Source: Clostridia bacterium
GTDB taxonomy: Bacteria > Bacillota_A > Clostridia > Christensenellales > Aristaeellaceae
Assembly: GCA_017412025.1 (NCBI GenBank)
Contig: JAFQOY010000213.1
Coordinates: forward strand, 1 to 7,237
Length of the DNA stretch: 7,237 nt
Reading direction: 5' to 3'
The notes under the pieces were generated by a model. That model had not been told where the DNA came from, searched no databases, and saw only the letters and a program-made list of their open reading frames with translations. Shown in pieces: positions 1 to 6,038 of this stretch. Every line of letters begins with the position of its first letter. The stretch's first letter is position 1. The position numbers and the translations under genes were made by a program.

Positions 1-83
1 CGCCCCTGAAAGGCGCCGCCCCGCAGGGCAATAAGCCTCCCTCTTGAGGGAGGTGGATCGCCGCAGGCGAGACGGAGGGAGTG
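1..83. repeat. Palindromic intergenic repeat element
   Basis: A compact chain of inverted repeats fills the left edge. The clearest is CCTCCCTC (36-43), TT, GAGGGAGG (46-53), a perfect 8-bp stem. It is followed by TCGCC (58-62), GCA, GGCGA (66-70), then GACGGAGGGAGTG (71-83), whose GGAGGGAG could pair with CTCCCTC instead of the first stem. GCCC (18-21) / GGGC (26-29) lies just before. I recall similar CCTCCCTC...GAGGGAGGTGG...GACGGAGGGAG units dispersed between genes in Clostridia; that is memory, not a search. There is no second full copy in this window, and no coding sense is seen. Confidence 0.55.
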
Positions 84-103
84 CCTACGGCGAAACAGAA
101 GGC

Positions 104-130
104 AAAAAACGGGCTGCCCGAAGGCAGCCC
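104..130 (-). terminator. Intrinsic terminator of the VOC/reductase unit
   Basis: Read on the minus strand, GGGCTGCC, TTCG, GGCAGCCC forms a perfect 8-bp GC-rich stem (130-123 with 118-111) closed by a very stable TTCG loop. It is followed by G and six T (109-104). It starts 16 nt after the stop codon of the VOC gene, so it should end the two-gene transcript. Confidence 0.93.
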
Positions 131-146
131 GCATACGGATGTGCAA

Positions 147-1157
147 TTACTTCACGATCTGGTACAGCTCCATGAGCGCCTTGGACGGGCCATGGACGAC
201 GCAGCTGCGAACCTTGCCGTACGGAGCGAGCTCATACTCGGTGACCTCGCCGTACTTCATGAAGCCGTTGGCCTCATGCTTGGCAATCGCTTCGTCCAGA
301 TTCTCCACCTCGAAGCAGGTCGCGAACTTGCCGGCGTAATCGCCCAGCACGCCGCCCTTTTCGGTGATGGACACGCTGTCCAGCGCTTCGAAGGAGATGA
401 TCTCGATGACCGGGGTCGCCGCGTCGGTGCCCATGTACATGGTCATGTGGATCTGCGCATTGCCCTCAAGGTTGAAGATCGGCTCGACGAGGCCGCCCTC
501 CAGCACCATGTCAAACACCTTCTGGACGCCCAGGGTGTCGACGTAGTACTTGTCGGCTTCTTCGATGCTGTCAACGATCAGCACGGAGTCGGGCATGTTG
601 CGGAAGGTGCCCTCAAACGCCGGGGTGCTCTTGGTCTTGCCCATGAGCGCGATGGGCATGTTGTCCGGTCCGAACATGACGGCCTCGAGGACCTCGGAGT
701 TGGACCAGCTGGTCACGTACCTGTACGGCGGGGTCGGGAACTCGTAGCCCATGCCGGAGAACTTGGCATACGCCTCGTCGTTGTCCTGGCAGCGGTACGC
801 GATGTCGTAGTAGCCGCCGTCCCAGACGTTGAAGCCTTCACGGGCCTTCTTGGTCGGCTTCGGGTCAAACTCAAGCACCTGCACGAGGGTGTTCTGCAGG
901 CCGTTCTTGTACATCGCGTACTTCGCGGTCGCGTCCATGCCGTACAGGGACTTCACGGTTTCCTTGTCCATCTCGCCCTCGGCGACAAAGTCCATTTCCA
1001 TCACGTCGTCGAAGAAGGCCTTCGTCGTCGCCAGATCGGAAGCGGACACGCTGATGCGCAGGATGCCGGCGTTGGTCGGGGCAGCAGCCTCAGCGAACGC
1101 AGTGGCGCCCATTGCCACCAGCAGGATCGCGATGATGATGCTCATCATTTTCTTCAT
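147..1157 (-). CDS. Secreted protein with two VOC (glyoxalase/dioxygenase-fold) modules
   Basis: The protein has 336 residues. I chose the ATG at 1157 because GGAGGG sits 8 nt before it and it begins a standard signal peptide (MKK, hydrophobic core to about residue 18, ATAFA-E cleavage near 22/23); the upstream in-frame ATG at 1202 would bury that signal. Two babbab modules follow: about 31-173 (LRISVSASDLATTKAFF, later YDIAY and FGPDNMPIALM) and 187-335 (DSVLIVDSIEEADKYYVDTLG, later FATCFEVENLDEAI and GPSKALMELYQIV). VOC enzymes normally bind a divalent metal with His/Glu. Here the usual first His is absent from both modules, the second His position reads D118 and A279, and only E330 remains at a typical third position, so a metal-free binding role is plausible. 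The gene lies 106 nt downstream of a secreted flavoprotein reductase on the same strand and is followed by a terminator. It may bind or isomerise that enzyme's substrate or product. The fold is fairly sure; the function is unknown. Confidence 0.88.
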   Translation of the reverse strand: MKKMMSIIIAILLVAMGATAFAEAAAPTNAGILRISVSASDLATTKAFFDDVMEMDFVAEGEMDKETVKSLYGMDATAKYAMYKNGLQNTLVQVLEFDPKPTKKAREGFNVWDGGYYDIAYRCQDNDEAYAKFSGMGYEFPTPPYRYVTSWSNSEVLEAVMFGPDNMPIALMGKTKSTPAFEGTFRNMPDSVLIVDSIEEADKYYVDTLGVQKVFDMVLEGGLVEPIFNLEGNAQIHMTMYMGTDAATPVIEIISFEALDSVSITEKGGVLGDYAGKFATCFEVENLDEAIAKHEANGFMKYGEVTEYELAPYGKVRSCVVHGPSKALMELYQIVK

Positions 1158-1191
1158 GGTCTTTTCCCTCCAATTTTGTTTTGATGAAGAA

Positions 1192-1224
1192 ACCGGGCGC
1201 ATGTGACCATACGCCCGGTCACAT
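1192..1224 (-). promoter_or_regulatory. Mutually exclusive stem-loops between reductase and VOC genes
   Basis: On the minus-strand RNA, ACCGGGCGUAUG (1219-1208), GUCA, CAUGCGCCCGGU (1203-1192) makes a 12-bp stem with one G-U pair. On the plus strand that pair would be a C/A mismatch, which favours a role in the minus transcript. A competing perfect 8-bp stem pairs AUGUGACC (1224-1217) with GGUCACAU (1208-1201), so both cannot form together. The long stem is followed by TTTCTTC, a poor U-tract. It may be a leaky terminator, an mRNA-stabilising stem or an attenuator setting the VOC to reductase ratio. Confidence 0.6.
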
Positions 1225-1263
1225 CCGAATCAGATGATCTTGGGAATCTTTTGTATGATGGAA

Positions 1264-3180
1264 TTACTTCGCGAACGCAGCGTTGACGCCGGTGCCGATG
1301 GCCTGGCAGTCAACGGTCGCGCCGGCAACGATATCCACGTTCGGATCCTGAGCCTCGATCATCGCGCCGGTGTAGGCGGCGAACTGCTCGGCGGTCATGA
1401 ACATGTTCTCGCTGCCCTGACCGAGCTTGACCTCAGCCAGCTTGCCGTCCTTGATGGTGAAGATGACTTCGAACGGATCGTGCAGGCCCTGGCACATGGC
1501 GGAGTAGTCGCCGTCAGCAGCGCCAGCCCAGACCGGACCGTTGTTTTCAGCCTTCTCGTAAACCTTGATCTCGGAGACGCCGCCGAAAGCGGTCTGCGCA
1601 GCAGCGCGGCCGGAGAGCATGGCCTCGGAGAGGAAGGTGCCGTTCTGATAGAGGTTGGAGAAGTAGGAGCCCAGCTCGCCGGCCTCGTACAGGCCCGGGA
1701 TCGGCTGGTCGTTCCAGTCGAGGACGCGGCCAGCGGTGTCGCGCTTGGCGCCGCCGGTGGTGCCGACCAGAGTCGGGGTGATGGACACGGCATAGTACGG
1801 AGCGGTGTCGATCGGAGCCATCTTCTCGGGGTTGCGGCCAAACTCGGAGTCAACGCCCGCGGCGCAGTCGGCGTTCCACTTCTCGATGGTCGCCTTCAGC
1901 TGCTCCGGATCGCGGCCGATCTTCTCAGCCAGCTCTTCGATGGTGTCGGCCTTGATGATCCAGCCCTTTTCGATCTCGGCGAGGTTGTCGCTGGTCCACA
2001 TGTAGCCTTCGGTGGTGGTCGGCCAGCTCAGCCACTGGGAAGCGATGGAGCCGGCAGCGCGGGTCTTCTCGTCGAAGATCACGTCGACCGGGAGCGCCTT
2101 CTCGTGCGGCAGGTCAACATAGCGGCCGTACTCGAGGTACTTCATGTGCTGGCGATGATAGCCGGTGGCCTCGTCGTAGAAGCGGGTGCCGTCGGCGCTG
2201 ATCTCGATCCAGGAGTTGCCGGCCATGGTGAAGTTGCGCATGAAGGTCGCCTCATGCTCCGGAACCTTGATGCCCAGCCAGAAGCCGCCGGACTGGGTCT
2301 GGTTCTTCATGTGCCAGATCTGAGCGCCGGCTTCCATCAGCATCTTGATGCCGTCGCCGGTGTTGCCCGGGGTACCAGCGGTGTAGACGACGTCCATACC
2401 GTGGAAGTCGCGCTGCATCTGCAGGTTGTTCTCATAGCCGCCGCAGGCGAGCAGGGTGCCCTTCGCGGACTTGATGGCGATCTCGGTGCCGTCCGGCTGG
2501 CGGGCGATCACACCGAAGACTTCCTTGGTGAACGGATCCTGAACCAGGGAGATGGCCGGGGTCTCGTAGGCGACTTCGATGCCGCGGGAGGTGCAGGCCA
2601 GATCGAAGCAGCGCCACACGCCGCCGTTCTCGAAGGTGGAGCCGATCTTGCGCAGGTGAGCGGAGCAGCCGTCGAAGGTGGAGCCTTCGAAGGAGTCAAA
2701 CTCGACGACCATGGAGCCCCACTTGAGCTCGCCGCCGCCGACGTAGCCGGCCTCATAGCCGACGCCCGCCGCGATGGACTCGATCCACGGGAGCTGATCC
2801 GCGAAGCCCTGGCACAGCCAGGTCAGATACTCGTCCGGAATCGGGTTGGGCAGGTTGCAGTTGTACAGGTAGGTCTTGACGGTCTCAACAGCGCTCTGAG
2901 CCGGGACGAGGAACGTCTGGCCGGAAGCGATGGAGTTGCCGCCCGCGAGGGTACGCGGCATCTTCTCAAGCACGAGAATCTCAGCGGTCGGGTCGATGTC
3001 GTACGCCTCGACAGCCGCCGCAGCGCCCGCCAGGCCGTAGCCGACGATCAGGAAGTCGACCTCACGATCCCACTTCTCCACGTGCTGAACCGGGGTCACC
3101 CAGTCTTCCTCAGCAAAGGCGCAGGCGCTCATCGCGATGGTGAGCACGAGGCACAGCGCAAGGCACAGCCACTTCTTCAT
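1264..3180 (-). CDS. Secreted FAD/FMN flavoprotein reductase, fumarate reductase superfamily
   Basis: The protein has 638 residues. I chose the ATG at 3180 for its signal peptide (MKKWLCLALCLVLTIAMSA, AFA-E cut near 23/24) and the AGGAAGG about 9 nt before it. The FAD_binding_2 domain spans about 41-531: Rossmann motif G47-Y-G-L-A-G52, the ribose-binding acid E72 in LEK, LACGGYE at 245-250, TGDG at 274-277, and the C-terminal FAD signature GLYEAGELGS at 496-505 followed by YQNGTFLSEAMLSGRAA. A substrate-capping part lies at about 290-450. An FMN_bind domain ends the protein (about 550-638), with D616-I-V-A-G-A-T622 as the likely site where ApbE attaches FMN to Thr622; the usual Ser/Thr before GA is Ala here. 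No CxxCH haem motif is present. Such enzymes reduce enoate-type acceptors outside the membrane using electrons passed through bound FMN. The positions of the fumarate-binding Arg/His residues appear to be Tyr, Gly or other residues, so fumarate is unlikely. No apbE or membrane electron donor lies in the window. The family is sure; the substrate is unknown. Confidence 0.92.
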   Translation of the reverse strand: MKKWLCLALCLVLTIAMSACAFAEEDWVTPVQHVEKWDREVDFLIVGYGLAGAAAAVEAYDIDPTAEILVLEKMPRTLAGGNSIASGQTFLVPAQSAVETVKTYLYNCNLPNPIPDEYLTWLCQGFADQLPWIESIAAGVGYEAGYVGGGELKWGSMVVEFDSFEGSTFDGCSAHLRKIGSTFENGGVWRCFDLACTSRGIEVAYETPAISLVQDPFTKEVFGVIARQPDGTEIAIKSAKGTLLACGGYENNLQMQRDFHGMDVVYTAGTPGNTGDGIKMLMEAGAQIWHMKNQTQSGGFWLGIKVPEHEATFMRNFTMAGNSWIEISADGTRFYDEATGYHRQHMKYLEYGRYVDLPHEKALPVDVIFDEKTRAAGSIASQWLSWPTTTEGYMWTSDNLAEIEKGWIIKADTIEELAEKIGRDPEQLKATIEKWNADCAAGVDSEFGRNPEKMAPIDTAPYYAVSITPTLVGTTGGAKRDTAGRVLDWNDQPIPGLYEAGELGSYFSNLYQNGTFLSEAMLSGRAAAQTAFGGVSEIKVYEKAENNGPVWAGAADGDYSAMCQGLHDPFEVIFTIKDGKLAEVKLGQGSENMFMTAEQFAAYTGAMIEAQDPNVDIVAGATVDCQAIGTGVNAAFAK

Positions 3181-3257
3181 AGTTGTTTTCCTTCCTTTCC
3201 ATCTTGTCCGCCGCTTTCGCGGCATTGTAGGAATTTTGACGATTCCTGACGCATCAT
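3177..3257 (-). CDS. Possible 26-residue leader peptide, coupled to the reductase start
   Basis: On the minus strand GGAGG stands 5 nt before ATG (3257), which opens a frame of 26 codons beginning MMRQESSKF. Its TGA (3179-3177) overlaps the reductase ATG (3180-3178) as ATGA, a typical translational-coupling overlap. The peptide is hydrophilic, rich in Gly, Lys, Glu and Gln, with one Cys and no membrane segment. The reductase has its own ribosome site, so coupling would only modulate it. The peptide resembles nothing I know, and the frame could be accidental, because a purine-rich leader has few stops. Confidence 0.35.
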   Translation of the reverse strand: MMRQESSKFLQCRESGGQDGKEGKQL

Positions 3258-3273
3258 TTCATCCTCCGGACAA
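3204..3273 (-). promoter_or_regulatory. Structured 5' leader of the reductase mRNA (three-way junction)
   Basis: In minus-strand RNA, a closing helix UUGUCCG (3273-3267) with CGGACAA (3210-3204) encloses two hairpins. One is AGGAAU (3247-3242) with AUUCCU (3234-3229). The other is GCCGC (3223-3219), GAAA, GCGGC (3214-3210), with a GNRA tetraloop; its last base is shared with the closing helix. The closing helix abuts the GGAGG of the leader ORF and leaves the reductase ribosome site free. No U-tract follows, so any control would be on translation or stability. I do not recognise a known riboswitch class; the conserved FMN riboswitch core is not present. Confidence 0.4.
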
Positions 3274-3295
3274 AACGCCGCCCCATTTATCGTCC

Positions 3296-3342
3296 ATAAT
3301 GACATTATACACCCTAAAGTCGTTTGAGAGGCAAGCGACTTT
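3296..3342. promoter_or_regulatory. Two operator-like inverted repeats over the reductase promoter
   Basis: The first is AAAGTCGTTTG (3316-3326), AGAGG, CAAGCGACTTT (3332-3342): 10 of 11 positions pair across a 5-nt centre, and the -35 hexamer sits at its middle. The second is the 13-bp dyad ATAATGACATTAT (3296-3308), perfect 6-1-6, overlapping the -10 and the expected start. Placement over the core promoter suggests repressor binding. No regulator gene is in the window, so the family is unknown. Confidence 0.45.
3304..3334 (-). promoter_or_regulatory. Sigma-A type promoter of the reductase/VOC unit
   Basis: Read on the minus strand: TTGCCT (3334-3329), a 19-nt spacer, and a perfect TATAAT (3309-3304). 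Transcription should start near 3297, giving a leader of about 117 nt before the reductase ATG. The long spacer and imperfect -35 suggest a promoter that needs help or is tightly controlled; inverted repeats lie over both the -35 and the start region. Confidence 0.65.
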
Positions 3343-3621
3343 GCAAAAAAAGAAACAATCTTCCCGCACTTTCCTTTTCCGGCTCCGTTTCTCCCGTCCA
3401 TGTCTGTTTTTTCTGCATGTCCGCACATTATGCGAATAAACCACACAGATACGGCGTTTTGCTTCGTGTTCCTCCCGGGCGAAACTCTCAAGCCGCTTTG
3501 GATTTTCCGCGCCGTGCAATCCTCCGCCCCTGCCGCAGCCCAATTGCCGTCGCCCTGCGGGCGGGACGGACGAGGCCCCATGCCGCAGCGCGCGCCAGGC
3601 GGGGCATGCTCAAAAAAGCGG
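3343..3621. other. Divergent intergenic region without a gene
   Basis: No frame here has both a ribosome site and a protein-like composition on either strand. It holds short A and T tracts (3345-3351, 3408-3413) and one GC-rich imperfect hairpin: CCGTC-GCCC (3547-3555), TGC, GGGC-GG-GACGG (3559-3569). It separates the minus promoter at 3304-3334 from the plus promoter at 3622-3650. Confidence 0.6.
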
Positions 3622-3650
3622 TTGCCCGCGCCGGATTTAACTGGTATAAT
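3622..3650 (+). promoter_or_regulatory. Extended -10 sigma-A promoter of the envelope protein gene
   Basis: TTGCCC (3622-3627), an exact 17-nt spacer, and TATAAT (3645-3650), preceded by TG one base upstream (3642-3643), which is the extended -10 motif. Start expected near 3657, with about 97 nt of leader to the ATG at 3754. No convincing long stem or leader peptide is seen in that leader. Confidence 0.82.
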
Positions 3651-3753
3651 ATAAAGGTAGATCATTCGCAAGATGATGAAGCGCTCCATGCCGGGCGTCT
3701 TCACAATCCGGTCAGACAGAGTGCCGCGCACCGCTGCGCGCTGAAAGGAACAC

Positions 3754-5622
3754 ATGAAACGATTTGCTTTATACCGTGCGCTGCCTGCGCTTATGCTCGC
3801 CGCCGCCCTGTGCCTTGCGCCCTGCGCGCTGGCGGAGGAGGCCGAGGACAATCCCGTGCTGCAGACGGCCAAGCAGGCCAACCTGCGCAAAAAGCCCGGC
3901 AAGAAGGGCATGATGCTCGATACCATCAGGAAGGGGCAGACCGTCGAGGTGCTCGACACCGTGTACGACGGCGGAGAGGAATGGGCCTACATCCGCGTCC
4001 GGCGCACCGGCTACAAGGGCTACATGATGATGAGCCTGCTGGAGCCGACGCCGTCCCCGACGCCCACGCCCTCCCCCACGCCTGTGCCGACGCCCACGCC
4101 CGTGCCCACCCCGACGCCCACGCCCACGCCCGTGCCCACGCCCACGCCCGTGCCCACCCCGACCCCCTCGCCCACGCCGGACATCATGCCGGGCGAAATC
4201 ACCTACGAGGAAACCGGAAACGGCAGGACGACCAGCAGGGTCAACCTGCGCAGGCGGCCCGGCGGCAGGCGTCTGCTGGAGCTTGAGGAGGGCGAGGAGC
4301 TGATCCTCACCGCCGAGGTGACGTATGAGGACGAGCTGTGGTACCGCGTGAAGACGGACCGCGGTCAGAAGGGCTATGCGCTGGCGGAGTTTATACGCGT
4401 GCTGCGCCCGGTCACGCTCGTCCCTGTGGATGAGGAGAGCGTGCTTGAGCGCTTCCCCGTCGTGCAGTGCGACCCGATCGAGGCCATCAACGCCGCCGAA
4501 CCCTTCTATTATACAGAGGAAGAGCTCGCGCAGTATCAGACGCTGAGCGTGGGCATGGTCAACAGCGACGTGCTCGCCCTCAAAAAGCGTCTGTACGCGC
4601 TGGGCTATTATACCAAGCCGAACGAGAATTCCCGCTACACCGAGTCGACCGCCGACGTCATCCGCGATTTCCAGCGCGACAACGGCCTGCCGCGCACCGG
4701 CGAGGCGGATCCCCACACGTTGGCGATGCTCTTTGACGAGCGCGTGCTGCCCCGGGTCGGCAGCCCTGTGGAGCTCAAGTATCTGGACAACCGCGAGGCC
4801 GATCTCTGGATCCAGCGGGCGGAGGTCTCCTCCTTCAGCTTCCACGGCAGCGTGCAGGTCAGCATCCGCAACAATTCCGGCGCGAAGCTCTCCCGCTTCG
4901 GCCTGAAGGTCATCCCCTACTACTCCACCGGCGAGGCCGCCGACATGGCCGATACCTTCGCCGAGGAGATCGAGCGCGAGTACAACAGCGAAAAGATCTC
5001 CATCGCCGACGGACGCTCCTACTCCGACTTCTACGTGCCCGAGCCCGACGAGGGCGACGACGATGACGACGACGGCTTCGTCAACGAGGAGTGGAACGAG
5101 ATCGTCAACGGCGGCAGCTCGGAGGAGGTGCAGACCTTCTATCCGCATCACTTCCAGATCAGCCGCAAGAACTACTTCTCCGGCGCGCAGGTTGCCGTCA
5201 GCTGGTACCGCTCCGGCGGAAAGAACATCTACGTCGACGACGACCAGATGATCTTCGTCTCCGCCGGCCGCGGCGCGGGCGAAAGCCTCATCCACACCCT
5301 GCCCATCGAGATCACCGACGAGGAGGTCGAGATGGCAAAGTGGGCCATGGGCGTGACCACGCGCTACGTGCTGCCCGTCTATCAGGAGCACTACAATCTC
5401 CCGCAGGGCGCATGGATCAAGGAAGTGGCGAAGAACTCCCCCGCCGAGGACGCGGGCCTCATGGCCGAGGACGTCATCGTCGGCGTGGGCGACATCACCA
5501 TCCTCGGCGACGCGACGCTGCGCAAGGCGCGCGCGAGCATCGCCCCGGGCGAGAGCGCCGCGGTCACCTTCTGGCGCGACGGCGCGTACTATGAGACCGA
5601 GCTGTTCAGGCCGGAAGAATAA
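3754..5622 (+). CDS. Secreted SH3 / peptidoglycan-binding / PDZ multidomain envelope protein
   Basis: The protein has 622 residues. AAAGGA precedes the ATG by 4 nt, and an A/L-rich signal peptide with ALA-E cleavage near 27/28 fixes the start; LAPC is not a good lipobox because of Pro before Cys. Order: bacterial SH3 domain 1 (about 36-94, [20 protein letters not shown]); Thr/Pro linker (99-142); SH3 domain 2 (about 158-217, [21 protein letters not shown]); peptidoglycan-binding domain (about 262-330, [34 protein letters not shown]); a beta-rich region (350-505) with a run of six Asp (435-440); C-terminal PDZ (about 533-617, [31 protein letters not shown]). SH3 and peptidoglycan-binding modules anchor proteins in the wall; PDZ grips C-termini or peptides. 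No Ser-protease triad or hydrolase domain is seen, so it looks like a wall-bound scaffold or adaptor, not an enzyme. It has its own promoter. No clear terminator lies between its stop and the insertion sequence 29 bp downstream. Confidence 0.93.
   Translation: MKRFALYRALPALMLAAALCLAPCALAEEAEDNPVLQTAKQANLRKKPGKKGMMLDTIRKGQTVEVLDTVYDGGEEWAYIRVRRTGYKGYMMMSLLEPTPSPTPTPSPTPVPTPTPVPTPTPTPTPVPTPTPVPTPTPSPTPDIMPGEITYEETGNGRTTSRVNLRRRPGGRRLLELEEGEELILTAEVTYEDELWYRVKTDRGQKGYALAEFIRVLRPVTLVPVDEESVLERFPVVQCDPIEAINAAEPFYYTEEELAQYQTLSVGMVNSDVLALKKRLYALGYYTKPNENSRYTESTADVIRDFQRDNGLPRTGEADPHTLAMLFDERVLPRVGSPVELKYLDNREADLWIQRAEVSSFSFHGSVQVSIRNNSGAKLSRFGLKVIPYYSTGEAADMADTFAEEIEREYNSEKISIADGRSYSDFYVPEPDEGDDDDDDGFVNEEWNEIVNGGSSEEVQTFYPHHFQISRKNYFSGAQVAVSWYRSGGKNIYVDDDQMIFVSAGRGAGESLIHTLPIEITDEEVEMAKWAMGVTTRYVLPVYQEHYNLPQGAWIKEVAKNSPAEDAGLMAEDVIVGVGDITILGDATLRKARASIAPGESAAVTFWRDGAYYETELFRPEE
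4048..4179 (+). repeat. Low-complexity Thr-Pro linker repeat inside the envelope gene
   Basis: About 22 dipeptides of the TP, SP and VP type (residues 99-142) are encoded by near-repeats of CCCACG and GTGCCC. It is a flexible, probably extended spacer between the two SH3 domains. Unit-by-unit repetition makes length changes by slippage likely, so length may differ between strains. Confidence 0.9.
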
Positions 5623-5651
5623 AATCGCATAAGCAAAAAGATCTGTCTTTC

Positions 5652-5688
5652 TGGGTTGTATCCTGTTAAACGGACAATGAAATAAGAG
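5652..5688 (+). repeat. Left terminal inverted repeat (IRL)
   Basis: Starts TGGGTTGTATCC. It matches the reverse complement of 6946-6982 at 34 of 37 positions; the three differences are together (TGT at 5664-5666 against CTC). Confidence 0.93.
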
Positions 5689-5729
5689 ACCTCCTGTTGT
5701 AGAATAAAGATGAATCTACAACAGGAGGT
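5689..5729 (+). promoter_or_regulatory. Hairpin masking the orfA ribosome site
   Basis: ACCTCCTGTTGTAGA (5689-5703) and TCTACAACAGGAGGT (5715-5729) form a perfect 15-bp stem with an 11-nt loop. The right arm contains AGGAGG (5723-5728), the ribosome site for the ATG at 5736. RNA reading in from outside would carry both arms and hide the site, as known for IS10 and IS50. A TAGAAT (5700-5705) could be a -10 whose transcript starts near 5712, past the left arm, leaving the site open; its -35 is poor. TTTTGT after the stem might also give weak termination. Confidence 0.75.
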
Positions 5730-5735
5730 TTTGTC

Positions 5736-6038
5736 ATGCCAAGAACATATACGAAGATGGAGAATTTAGCGGAAGAAGTATTCAGAAGAAAAGAAGCGGG
5801 TGAAACCAACCGTCAAATCGGAGAAAGCCATGGTTTAAGCAAGAAGCAGATCAAACAGCTGGTCAGCCGTCAGAATCGAAAGAAGCGTATGATCGAAGCA
5901 GGATATCTGCCTCAGCCGAAAGGTAGGCCAAGGAAGAATGCCGATACCGAAGAGGCACGTCGGAATAATGAATTGATCCAGTTGAGAATGACTGTAGATT
6001 TACTGCGAAATTTTCTGTCCGAAGCTGGAAGGAGGTGA
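5736..6038 (+). CDS. IS3-family transposase OrfA (DNA-binding part)
   Basis: This 100-residue protein has AGGAGG 7 nt before the ATG. A helix-turn-helix lies at about 8-45 (AEEVFRRKEAGETNRQIGE, HGLSKKQIKQLVSR), followed by a basic stretch (RQNRKKR, KGRPRK). A C-terminal leucine-zipper-like coiled coil (about 73-95; L80, L83, V87, L90, L94) would make OrfA multimers. In this family OrfA alone recognises the ends and tempers transposition, while the OrfAB fusion made by -1 frameshifting is the transposase. A slippery heptamer lies at codons 92-93, and the frame ends at TGA 6036-6038, overlapping orfB. Confidence 0.93.
   Translation: MPRTYTKMENLAEEVFRRKEAGETNRQIGESHGLSKKQIKQLVSRQNRKKRMIEAGYLPQPKGRPRKNADTEEARRNNELIQLRMTVDLLRNFLSEAGRR
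6008..6014 (+). other. Programmed -1 frameshift site A AAT TTT
   Basis: In the orfA frame the bases read A AAT TTT, an exact X XXY YYZ heptamer at Asn92-Phe93. The -1 frame is open from 5972 through the end of orfB, so a slip here yields a fusion of 93 + 290 = 383 residues, a normal IS3 transposase length. No upstream Shine-Dalgarno-like stimulator is seen; GGAAGGAGG lies downstream (6027-6035). No strong stem follows closely. Confidence 0.65.

Noticed and set aside
81..1184. Long plus-strand open frame opposite the VOC gene
   Set aside because: It is the mirror frame of the VOC gene and would run through the terminator stem at 104-130; the translation is low-complexity without a recognisable fold.
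1264..3180. Flavocytochrome c with haem
   Set aside because: No CxxCH motif occurs anywhere in the protein; the C-terminal domain is FMN_bind instead.
1234..3249. A very long open frame on the plus strand opposite the reductase
   Set aside because: It is antisense to a clear FAD/FMN_bind protein with signal peptide and ribosome site. Its translation is a His/Val/Gly/Asp-rich composition typical of mirror frames in GC-rich genes, with no ribosome site or domain.
3547..3569. GC-rich hairpin resembling the tail of the left-edge repeat
   Set aside because: The arms are interrupted by a bulge and the CCTCCCTC part is missing; in GC-rich DNA this can arise by chance.
3611..3629. Minus-strand GCGG-GCAA-CCGC followed by six T, terminator-like
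   Set aside because: The stem is only 4 bp, there is no minus-strand gene upstream of it to terminate, and the same bases form the -35 region of the plus promoter.
3177..3959. A 260-codon minus-strand frame including the leader ORF
   Set aside because: Its first part is antisense to the envelope gene and it crosses both promoters. Only the last 26 codons have a ribosome site, so only those are listed.
4048..4179. Tandem six-base units considered as a CRISPR-like or satellite array
   Set aside because: They keep the reading frame and encode a Thr/Pro linker between two SH3 domains; there are no spacers.
3769..5391. Long minus-strand open frame opposite the SH3/PDZ gene
   Set aside because: It contains a Gly/Arg/His stretch that is simply the antisense of the Thr/Pro linker; no ribosome site or promoter, and the plus-strand domains are unmistakable.
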